Origin: Planctomycetia bacterium | Lineage (GTDB): Bacteria > Planctomycetota > Phycisphaerae > Phycisphaerales > UBA1924 | DNA: 7,424 nt | Reading direction: 5' to 3' | Assembly (NCBI GenBank): GCA_005776545.1 | Contig: SXOY01000274.1 | Coordinates: 1 to 7,424, forward strand | Shown here: piece by piece, positions 1 through 5,546 of the stretch | How positions within the stretch are numbered: the first letter of the stretch is position 1 | Layout of the letters: the number at the start of each line of letters is the position of its first letter | Position numbers and translations under genes: made by a program | The notes under the pieces: generated by a model | What the model was told of the DNA's origin: nothing | Databases searched by the model: none | The model's input: only the letters and a program-made list of their open reading frames with translations

Positions 1-59
1 CATATCTTAATTCTTGTTCGAGCCATGTGTGACAATATGCTGACAGATTCAACACTCCA
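1..59 (-). other. left-edge intergenic segment, possible start of a leftward gene
   Basis: This short stretch lies downstream of the rhomboid gene on the minus strand. An ATG at 26-24 opens a minus-strand frame reading MARTRIKI that stays open to the window edge. No convincing ribosome binding site precedes it, and eight codons cannot establish a gene. Another ATG sits at 3-1. Just upstream of both are two direct TGTCA copies on the minus strand (45-41 and 34-30), 11 bases apart start to start. I see no terminator hairpin for the rhomboid gene here. Confidence 0.15.
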
Positions 60-1229
60 TCAAGCCTTTGCTCCTTCGGCCTCAATAAGTAGCCCATCAA
101 TCATGGCAATGTGCTCTTCATCGCCGGCGATCTTGCGAAGTTCTTGAAGCACAACCCGCGCCGCATTTGTTTCGCCAAGGTGCCGAAATTGCACCATCGC
201 CGCCATTGCCCGGGCTGCAAACACATCTCGATCTTTGGGATACGCCGCGACAAAGGCCTCAAATGCCGCATGTGCGATTCGATACTCCTCCGCCTTCATC
301 AACCCGCTGCACAATTCCATTTGACGATCCCGCTGCAATGCCCGAACCGCCACTGAAAGACCAGGCAAGCTCAGCAGTTCGCCATATTTCTGACCGGCCG
401 ATTTCCAATCAGACGTGCGGCAGTCCTCTGCAAGTAACGCCCGCAACGCTGCCGCTTTCTCGTTCATTGCAATTGAGGGATCGGGCACACTCTTGCGAAA
501 TGGGCTTGTCAGTGACTTGAACATCCTCTGATCCGCCGACATCTCACCAACCGTCAACGCTGTTCGAAATGCAACACGCCGCCGCATCCTGTTAATCAGC
601 GCCAGCACATCAAACTGGTCTCGCGGCACCAACCTGGTGGCCAGCAACAAGCATCCGATAATAAAACCAATCGCATACCCCGCCAAATGCACCATCCACG
701 CTGTGTGCGGTCCATGAAACACAATGTCTTTTATCACACAAAACACAAGGAACCAACGTGCCGAAATGCTGAAAATCCTGAAAAGCAACAACACCCGGAT
801 TTCAATCAACGGAAATAGCACCACAAACGCCCCGGCGATCACCGCAATCGAGCCAGAAGCACCGATCACCGGCGACGGGGTCACCATCGAATTCAGCAAC
901 ACCGCTGCGGCCCCGCCAAGCAAATACAGAATCGTAAATCCCGCATGACCCAGTTTTTCTTCAAGTGCTGGTCCAAAAACCCATAGAAAGACAATGTTTC
1001 CCAGCAGGTGCAGGATATCAGCATGAGCGAATTGGTAGGTAAACGCCCGCCACCACTCAGCCCAATTCAGCACAAAGTGCATTCGCGCGTAATTAGTCCC
1101 CTCGCCATCCAGTTCTCGCAGCCCCATAGCCCACAGCCCTGCCGAAAACAGGGTGGTGATTGAGATCAATGTAAACGTCGCAACGGGTGTCCGCCGAAGT
1201 GAAATCTCGGTTCCAAGGGGTATCAGCAC
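60..1229 (-). CDS. rhomboid family intramembrane serine protease with TPR-like C-terminal extension
   Basis: This 389-residue protein is a predicted polytopic inner-membrane protease that would cleave transmembrane segments of other membrane proteins; its substrate cannot be told from sequence. The N-terminal 200 residues show the rhomboid fold: a start resembling MIPLGTE, six hydrophobic segments (about 16-35, 70-88, 97-114, 122-139, 157-170, 176-197), the H69/H74/N78 pattern in HADILHLLGN, the nucleophile S125 in GASGS, and the catalytic H181 in HLAGYAIGF with a GxxxG-type helix. Residues 220-389 are soluble and helical with Ala-rich pairs (for example 316-345) that resemble degenerate TPRs. 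This makes the protein much longer than a minimal rhomboid of about 200 residues. The start is GTG at 1229: the frame closes at TAG just upstream, and AGGGGAG lies 13 bases before it, rather far. An ATG at 1240 nearer that site is out of frame and stops after five codons. The gene is divergent from citrate synthase. The family call is secure; the TPR call is tentative. Confidence 0.93.
   Translation of the reverse strand: MLIPLGTEISLRRTPVATFTLISITTLFSAGLWAMGLRELDGEGTNYARMHFVLNWAEWWRAFTYQFAHADILHLLGNIVFLWVFGPALEEKLGHAGFTILYLLGGAAAVLLNSMVTPSPVIGASGSIAVIAGAFVVLFPLIEIRVLLLFRIFSISARWFLVFCVIKDIVFHGPHTAWMVHLAGYAIGFIIGCLLLATRLVPRDQFDVLALINRMRRRVAFRTALTVGEMSADQRMFKSLTSPFRKSVPDPSIAMNEKAAALRALLAEDCRTSDWKSAGQKYGELLSLPGLSVAVRALQRDRQMELCSGLMKAEEYRIAHAAFEAFVAAYPKDRDVFAARAMAAMVQFRHLGETNAARVVLQELRKIAGDEEHIAMIDGLLIEAEGAKA
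75..467 (-). other. TPR-like helical C-terminal domain of the rhomboid protein
   Basis: Residues about 255-385 are predicted helical and soluble. They contain repeated Ala/Leu/Tyr patterns such as YRIAHAAFEAFVAAYP, followed by DVFAARAMAAM and a third helix pair. Spacing of about 34 residues between helix pairs suggests tetratricopeptide-type repeats, which usually bind protein partners. The consensus is weak, so a generic helical-repeat domain is equally possible. It would lie on the same side of the membrane as the C-terminus of TM6. Confidence 0.45.
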
Positions 1230-1284
1230 GAATAGATCATATCTCCCCTATAGCTTCTCACCCAAATCGCCCCGAACATGAGCA

Positions 1285-1298
1285 GAAACTCAAGTTTC
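1285..1298. promoter_or_regulatory. 14-base dyad in the rhomboid/citrate synthase divergent region
   Basis: GAAACT-CA-AGTTTC is a perfect 6+6 inverted repeat with a two-base spacer. It sits 55 bases before the rhomboid GTG and 86 bases before the upstream citrate synthase ATG. The size and symmetry suit a homodimeric repressor or activator site acting on one or both genes. The surrounding 155 bases have no clear sigma-70 promoter: a TTGGCA at 1309-1314 resembles a -35 box, but no good -10 follows at 16-18 bases. A chance 12-base palindrome is possible. Confidence 0.3.
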
Positions 1299-1384
1299 CA
1301 CAACGAGATTGGCAAATTGGTCGATGCTCAGATCAACTAGGATTACTCCCGCAAAAACACTCTCGAAGAAGAAGGTACCAAATC

Positions 1385-2593
1385 ATGACAACTCCATCCA
1401 CTACTTCTATACTTGCCACTCCTAATCTCCAGAACCGTGGAACTAACGAAGGGTCTCAAAAAATGGCAGCGTTCTCAAAGGGTCTCGAAGGGGTCGTCGC
1501 ATCAGATACCAAGCTCTCGTTCATCGATGGCGAAAAGGGTGTTCTTGAATACATCGGAATAGCGATTGGCGATCTCGCTGAGAACAGCACCTTCGAGGAA
1601 TCCGTGTTCCTTCTTTGGAACGGACGCCTCCCCAATGCCGCCGAACTGACGGCTTTCAACGCCGCCATTCGCGCCAAGTACGACCTTCCCGATGGATTCA
1701 TGGAGCGCATCCGCCAGGTTCCCAAGACCGCCGAACCCATGCACGTGATGCGTACCTTGATCTCAAGCCTCTCATTCTGGGACAACACTCCCAACAAGAA
1801 CGATCTTCCCAGCATTCGCGAAAAAGCCCTCAACATCTTCGCCAAAGCCCCCACTATTCTCGCGGCGTTCCATCGCCACCGCACCGGCATGCCAGTGATC
1901 GCGCCCAACAAAAACCTCTCGCTCTGCGAGAACTTCCTCTACATGCTCAATGGTGAAATGCCTAAGCCCACAATGTCCAAAGCTCTCGATGTCTGCATGA
2001 TCCTGCATACCGACCACGGCCTCAACAACTCGACTTTCACCGCACGCGTTATCACCTCAACCCAATCCGATATCTACTCTGCACTCACAGGCGCTATTGG
2101 CTCACTCCGCGGCCCGCTCCACGGCGGCGCCAACGAAGGCGTCATGATCATGCTCAACGAAATCGGCTCGGTTGACAATACCGAGAAGTTCATCCAGAAC
2201 AAGCTGGAAAAGAAAGACAAGATCCCCGGCTTTGGCCATCGCGTCTACAAGTCATACGACCCACGCGCCACGCACCTCAAGAAACTCGCAAAGGCTCTCG
2301 CAGAAGAAACCGGCAACTCCGGCCTTTACGAGAAGTCGATGCGGATCGAAGAAGTCATGATGCGCGAAAAAGCCGCCAAGGGAATCTATCCCAACGTCGA
2401 TTTCTACTCCGCCACAACCTACCACTGCATCGGTCTGCCGCTCGACCTCTTCACACCCATGTTCATCATCGGCCGCGTCGGCGGCTGGAGCGCACACGTG
2501 CTCGAACAGCTCGGCGACAACCGCCTCTTCCGCCCCGATGTCAACTACACGGGCCCGCACGCTGTGGCCTACACGCCAATCGGCAAGCGCTGA
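1385..2593 (+). CDS. gltA: citrate synthase
   Basis: This protein condenses acetyl-CoA and oxaloacetate to citrate plus CoA, the entry step of the TCA cycle, in the cytoplasm. From ATG 1385 it is 402 residues and shows the family motifs in order: HTDHGLNNSTF (208-218), GPLHGGANEG with catalytic H246, the signature GFGHRVYKSYDPR with H285 and the substrate-binding R294, and catalytic D339 in NVDFYS. The C-terminus IIGRVGGWSAHVLEQ (361-375) and NRLFRP is also typical. The length suits the short bacterial/archaeal type rather than the longer NADH-sensitive E. coli type. Two starts are credible: ATG 1385 with GAAGG nine bases upstream, and ATG 1463 (376 residues) with GAAGGG nine bases upstream. 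The second gives a typical N-terminus, with GLEGVVA near the start. The 26 residues between are Thr/Ser/Asn-rich and not conserved-looking. A 2-methylcitrate synthase activity cannot be excluded by sequence. Antisense and +3-frame open frames across it are shadows. Confidence 0.95.
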   Translation: MTTPSTTSILATPNLQNRGTNEGSQKMAAFSKGLEGVVASDTKLSFIDGEKGVLEYIGIAIGDLAENSTFEESVFLLWNGRLPNAAELTAFNAAIRAKYDLPDGFMERIRQVPKTAEPMHVMRTLISSLSFWDNTPNKNDLPSIREKALNIFAKAPTILAAFHRHRTGMPVIAPNKNLSLCENFLYMLNGEMPKPTMSKALDVCMILHTDHGLNNSTFTARVITSTQSDIYSALTGAIGSLRGPLHGGANEGVMIMLNEIGSVDNTEKFIQNKLEKKDKIPGFGHRVYKSYDPRATHLKKLAKALAEETGNSGLYEKSMRIEEVMMREKAAKGIYPNVDFYSATTYHCIGLPLDLFTPMFIIGRVGGWSAHVLEQLGDNRLFRPDVNYTGPHAVAYTPIGKR

Positions 2594-2596
2594 TCA
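2591..2596. other. abutting convergent stop codons (TGATCA)
   Basis: The TGA of citrate synthase occupies 2591-2593. The TGA of the convergent repeat protein is the complement of 2594-2596. Together they form the palindrome TGATCA, so there is no intergenic DNA. Any terminator for either gene must lie inside the other's coding sequence; I see no strong hairpin with a T run within about 100 bases on either side. Confidence 0.9.
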
Positions 2597-4780
2597 GCAA
2601 CCCGCAGACATTGCCGCAACAAAGTCAAGGTAGTCGAAGAAATCGACCACGCCATCGGTATTGATATCGGCTGTCCCGTATCCAACCGAAAACGGCAGCA
2701 GGAAATCCAAGTAATCAAAACTGTCAACGACGCCATCGTTGTTGAAATCCGCAAAACACTGGCAAACCAGCGAGGACAAAAACGCCGAAGAGTTGCTCGA
2801 TGTCGCAGTAGCCGACATGAACTTAAAGCTCCCACCAACATATAGCCGCGATCCAAAACTCTGACCTGTTATCGTGGGCTGATAGCTCCCGACCGCTGCG
2901 GGAAATCCGGTTTTGGGCGCGAGAACTGTCTGCCCATCAACGATACGAAGAACTGTCGTGGCCGTCGGCGAACTGCCTGCCGGTGGGAACCAGCCAATCG
3001 CGTAGAGCCTTCCACCATGAATTTCAAAGTGTTCCGTAATTGCTTGTGTTCCAGAACTCTGAGCCGTGTTAATTGGGACCGTTGACGTCCCCGTCCAAGC
3101 CGCTAGCACAGGCAACCCGCCTCCAATATAAAGCTGGCCGTTGAAAGACTTGAGTGCATAGCGACTGTTTGCCGCCTGCGCTGCCGGCACTGGCTCAAGG
3201 CCCGAAAGATCCCACACCCCAACAAGTGTTCCCAGCGAATCACCAGCCATATACAACCGGCCATTGAATGTCTCAAGTGCATTCACCGCAACTGATCTAT
3301 TCGTCCCAGGAAATCCATTCACCCAGCTGGTCCCATCCCATTTCGCCAACCCGTAATACGGCTGCCCACCTGGACTCTGACGCAACAGACCGTTGCCATA
3401 TGCATACAGCACGCCATCATGCACGTGCATCCCCTTCACATTTCCTTCAAGCGCACCCATCGCGTCCCACGTTGCTCCATTAAAAACAGCCACACCCGAT
3501 GGTCCACCTGGAATACTGAACGCTCCACCAGCGAGCAGTTGTTCTCCAAACTCCACAAAGCAATTCGCACTGAACCCGGCATCGTTTCCGAATTGCGACC
3601 ACGAATCCCCATCAAACGCGGCCATCCGCCTCGCATTCACTCCTCCAACCTGCGAAAACGAACCGCTCACAATCAGTCGATCCTGATATTTCGTTAACGC
3701 TGAAACCGTCCCATTAATTCCGCTCAGGAGTCCGCTCCAACGCCCATTACTGAGCGATGCAACCCGAAGCGCGGGCTTTTCATCTGCTCTCGTAAAATCG
3801 CCGCCTGCATAGAGCTTTCCCGCAAACTGTGCAAGCGTCCGCACATCTCCATTGATCCCACCAGAAATCGGTTCCCATCCGCCATTCACAAATTTCGCAA
3901 CGTGATCCAACTGCGTTCCGTTCGACTTCGTAAATCCACCCGCCGCGACAAGTTCCCCATTGATCTGCGAAAGGTGGTACACCGGTCCTTCAAGTCCATG
4001 TCCCACTTCCCGCCAGCGCGTTCCATCACAACGTCCGACACACGTCACCGCTTGCCCATCGGAAGCCTCAAAACTTCCTCCGGCAACAATCTCATTATTC
4101 ACAATGCAGATTGTATGAACCGCCCCATCAAATCCTGCCCCAATCACACTCCACTGCGTTCCATCCCATGCCGCAATCGAATTGACATCTAGCCCGCCGC
4201 TGCCGCCGACATGTGTCATCCTGCCGCCGACGATCCAGCGATCACCCATCCGCTCAAGTGCAATCACTTCGCCCGTCACAGAATTACCGACAGTGCTCCA
4301 AAGCCCATCTCGCAGCACTTGAAGATTCGCATCCGCTGTGAACCCCGTCCCTGTTCGTGCGCCAACGTAGATTCCATCAGCCATCGGTCGAATGACATTG
4401 ATCTGCGAGCCAACACCAAGAGTCGGGCTCAACGATGTCCACACGCCATTTTGCCAGCGACGCAATACTGCGCCGGGGCTCCCACCTTCCGCCAGCAGCG
4501 AATTCCCATCTACTGCAATATTCCTGACAGTTCTCCCAGACCCCGTGCCCAGCGGCACAAATCCCTCCCCATTCCACTTCACAATGTTCGCCGCCAACCC
4601 ACTCCCGGCTAGCCCGAAACTGCCACCCAGATACAACGCTGGTCCGGTTCCGTCATCGAACACAACCGAAGAGAACACCGCCCCATCAAGCCCGGAATAC
4701 GAGTCAATCGGCGTGGGTACGGGTATGCATTGGCCATTCGCAGCGGTGGCAATCAACACAAGGGGAATCAAGTATTTCAT
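2594..4780 (-). CDS. secreted propeller-repeat protein with C-terminal GC-type dockerin-like module
   Basis: This 728-residue exported protein has no recognised enzymatic motif. Residues 1-16 (MKYLIPLVLIATAANG) are a signal peptide, probably cut before Q17; there is no lipobox. From about residue 45 to 655 the chain is a series of roughly 45-49-residue units of the form LYxGGxFxxxxx-IAxWDGxxWxxLGxGxxGxV. GG-type cores lie near 52, 185, 234, 281, 326, 372 and 418, then more diverged ones near 512, 553 and 649. Such units are expected to make beta-propeller blades. Residues 677-728 hold two calcium-loop repeats and a terminal Gly-Cys. ATG 4780 is preferred because AGGTG lies 11 bases upstream; an ATG at 4789 adds three residues but nearly touches that site. 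The gene is downstream of OsmC on the same strand with a 160-base leader that has its own promoter candidate. It probably acts at the cell surface or outside the cell; the binding partner is unknown. Confidence 0.88.
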   Translation of the reverse strand: MKYLIPLVLIATAANGQCIPVPTPIDSYSGLDGAVFSSVVFDDGTGPALYLGGSFGLAGSGLAANIVKWNGEGFVPLGTGSGRTVRNIAVDGNSLLAEGGSPGAVLRRWQNGVWTSLSPTLGVGSQINVIRPMADGIYVGARTGTGFTADANLQVLRDGLWSTVGNSVTGEVIALERMGDRWIVGGRMTHVGGSGGLDVNSIAAWDGTQWSVIGAGFDGAVHTICIVNNEIVAGGSFEASDGQAVTCVGRCDGTRWREVGHGLEGPVYHLSQINGELVAAGGFTKSNGTQLDHVAKFVNGGWEPISGGINGDVRTLAQFAGKLYAGGDFTRADEKPALRVASLSNGRWSGLLSGINGTVSALTKYQDRLIVSGSFSQVGGVNARRMAAFDGDSWSQFGNDAGFSANCFVEFGEQLLAGGAFSIPGGPSGVAVFNGATWDAMGALEGNVKGMHVHDGVLYAYGNGLLRQSPGGQPYYGLAKWDGTSWVNGFPGTNRSVAVNALETFNGRLYMAGDSLGTLVGVWDLSGLEPVPAAQAANSRYALKSFNGQLYIGGGLPVLAAWTGTSTVPINTAQSSGTQAITEHFEIHGGRLYAIGWFPPAGSSPTATTVLRIVDGQTVLAPKTGFPAAVGSYQPTITGQSFGSRLYVGGSFKFMSATATSSNSSAFLSSLVCQCFADFNNDGVVDSFDYLDFLLPFSVGYGTADINTDGVVDFFDYLDFVAAMSAGC
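2597..2752 (-). other. dockerin-like calcium-binding module with terminal Gly-Cys
   Basis: Two EF-hand-like loops lie 27 residues apart: DFNNDGVVDSFD (ligands D678, N680, D682, D686, D689) and DINTDGVVDFFD (D705, N707, D709, D713, D716), each followed by YLDF. The module is bracketed by C673 and C675 (CQC) before the first loop and by the terminal C728. From general knowledge, planctomycete secreted proteins often end in such a tail, described as GC-type dockerin; it is thought to be a sorting or anchoring module rather than part of a cellulosome. A disulfide between the CxC and the last residue is my inference. Confidence 0.8.
2810..4642 (-). repeat. tandem ~45-residue propeller-like protein repeats
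   Basis: About ten to twelve diverged copies of a unit with an LYxGGxF strand, an IAxWDGxxW strand and a GxxGxV turn fill the mature protein. The best-conserved run has cores 45-49 residues apart (residues about 185 to 418). Divergence at DNA level is high, so this is an old protein repeat rather than a recent DNA duplication. Similar repeats occur in Kelch, delta-60 and Rax2-like proteins; I cannot assign one of these families with certainty. Confidence 0.7.
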
Positions 4781-4819
4781 GTGAGTCATCCCACCTTTGT
4801 CCAGAGGTAAATCTGCCCG

Positions 4820-4845
4820 AAAAACAGAGCGAAACCGGAGGCTCT
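4820..4845 (-). terminator. hairpin plus T run, weak terminator or attenuator
   Basis: On the minus strand AGAGC (4845-4841) pairs with GCTCT (4830-4826) across a ten-base loop. It is followed by G and five T (4824-4820). It is about 100 bases after the OsmC stop and about 40 bases before the repeat-protein ATG. The five-pair stem is short for an efficient intrinsic terminator. If the promoter at 4904-4874 is real, this hairpin lies in the leader and could attenuate; otherwise it could end the OsmC transcript. Confidence 0.3.
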
Positions 4846-4870
4846 ACGCCACCAGTACGCCAATTACGCA
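4845..4870. repeat. three TACGC direct repeats at the start of the leader
   Basis: TACGCC occurs at 4845-4850 and 4856-4861 and TACGCA at 4865-4870, with start-to-start spacing of 11 and 9 bases, about one helical turn. They lie just downstream of the candidate -10 box, across the expected transcription start, where a bound repressor would block initiation. On the minus strand they read GCGTA. Confidence 0.35.
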
Positions 4871-4873
4871 AGA

Positions 4874-4904
4874 ATTGTACCAGCCCGATCAATCGTGGTT
4901 GCAA
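4874..4904 (-). promoter_or_regulatory. candidate sigma-70 promoter of the propeller/dockerin gene
   Basis: Reading the minus strand, TTGCAA (4904-4899) is followed after 19 bases by TACAAT (4879-4874), which matches the -10 consensus at five of six positions and is preceded by TGG, giving an extended -10. The long spacer is tolerable when the extended -10 is present. Transcription would start near 4867 and give a leader of about 85 bases before ATG 4780. It would free this gene from dependence on OsmC. Confidence 0.4.
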
Positions 4905-4940
4905 GTCCTCAGCCTTGTCCAACCCCTGATTCCCGCACAC

Positions 4941-5348
4941 TTAGACGTACTTGTACGTGATCGGTTTCTCAATATCCGCAAGCAAACTGGCATGGACCGG
5001 GCACGCATACCCCACCTTTTCAATTCGCTCCCGCAATTCCACAGGAATCGATGCCGGCAATTCGACCACCACAGGCAATCGGGCAATTCGCCTCGGCTCC
5101 GGCGGCACGCTCATGTGCTTTTCCACAGTCGCTGTCGGCTTCCCAATCTGAATCCCGTTCCGCTCGCAATACATCGCGATCGTCGTCAAAATGCACGACA
5201 CCAGCCCAGTGGCAATGAGATCGGTCGGCGAAAACGCTGATGCATCGCCGCCAATGTCCCTGGGCGCATCGGTCTTGAGCGTGATGCCCTCCGGATGACC
5301 CATACTGCATTTCTTGTTGCCCGTGTACTTCGCCGTGATATTAACCAT
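4941..5348 (-). CDS. OsmC family thiol-dependent peroxidase
   Basis: This 135-residue cytoplasmic protein belongs to the OsmC/Ohr superfamily, whose members reduce organic or fatty-acid hydroperoxides with a cysteine pair. The two expected redox cysteines are present: C52 in the helix motif PTDLIATGLVSC (41-52), and C116 in ACPVHASL. The sequence between them, ending in the PVVVELP strand, fits the fold. The length is usual for the small OsmC/YhfA-like branch; I cannot decide between Ohr, OsmC and YhfA-like types. Two further cysteines (C14, C61) are not family-typical. The start is uncertain: ATG 5348 is preferred over the in-frame TTG 5354, and neither has a clear ribosome binding site; ATG 5358 is out of frame. 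The gene is divergent from the exported DUF4139 gene and codirectional with the repeat-protein gene downstream. Overlapping open frames on both strands are shadows. Confidence 0.9.
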   Translation of the reverse strand: MVNITAKYTGNKKCSMGHPEGITLKTDAPRDIGGDASAFSPTDLIATGLVSCILTTIAMYCERNGIQIGKPTATVEKHMSVPPEPRRIARLPVVVELPASIPVELRERIEKVGYACPVHASLLADIEKPITYKYV

Positions 5349-5427
5349 CGGCAACCATAGGTAACACTTGCTTCATTGGGCGCAGACCAGCCCGTGCCAA
5401 AGGCATCCTGTCTCCTGCTCTCGCCCG

Positions 5428-5461
5428 TGTCACAGATCTGTCACCAGCCATCACAAGTCAC
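5428..5461. repeat. cluster of TCAC direct repeats in the OsmC/DUF4139 divergent region
   Basis: TGTCAC at 5428-5433 and 5439-5444 is followed by CATCAC at 5449-5454 and AGTCAC at 5456-5461, with start-to-start spacing of 11, 10 and 7 bases. The first two copies overlap a perfect ten-base palindrome, ACAGATCTGT (5432-5441). Near-helical phasing in a 198-base divergent intergenic region suggests a regulator-binding array, but no regulator gene is adjacent and the motif matches no operator I can name with confidence. Confidence 0.35.
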
Positions 5462-5494
5462 CGAACGCATTCGCTACTTGCGGGTTACATTATT

Positions 5495-5510
5495 GGGGGC
5501 ATCATCCCCC
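5495..5510 (+). promoter_or_regulatory. GGGGG/CCCCC hairpin upstream of the DUF4139 gene
   Basis: GGGGG (5495-5499), a six-base loop CATCAT, and CCCCC (5506-5510) form a five-pair, all-G/C stem ending 36 bases before the ATG at 5547. TATT flanks it on both sides and no T run follows, so it is not a standard terminator. If transcription starts upstream it lies in the mRNA leader, where it could slow decay or affect ribosome access; otherwise it could be an operator. Confidence 0.3.
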
Positions 5511-5546
5511 TATTTGTCGATAACAATCCCTTCCAAGGAGTGCATC

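Noticed and set aside
1309..1327. Possible sigma-54 promoter before citrate synthase
   Set aside because: TTGGCA and a later TGC are present, but the distance between the GG and GC elements is three bases too long.
1187..1384. In-frame upstream extension of citrate synthase giving 468 residues
   Set aside because: It overlaps the rhomboid start, has no family similarity and is bypassed by two ATGs with good ribosome binding sites.
1456..2560. Open frames antisense to citrate synthase
   Set aside because: They are shadows of a strongly biased coding strand, with low-complexity Arg/Ala/Ser translations and no domains.
60..4780. Rhombosortase-type pairing of the rhomboid protease with the Gly-Cys dockerin protein
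   Set aside because: Known rhombosortase substrates carry a C-terminal transmembrane GlyGly tail, which this protein lacks. The rhomboid is a longer general type, and the genes are separated by citrate synthase.
4211..4784. Plus-strand open frames across the propeller gene
   Set aside because: Their translations are Pro/Ser/Arg/His-rich as expected from the reverse complement of a real gene, and the minus-strand frame has a signal peptide, repeats and a dockerin tail.
4797..5240. Plus-strand 147-residue open frame over OsmC
   Set aside because: It is antisense to a clear OsmC protein and shows no recognisable domain.
5376..5400. Possible sigma-54 promoter before OsmC (minus strand TTGGCACGG)
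   Set aside because: The GG half matches well, but the GC half is displaced by about three bases from the required spacing.
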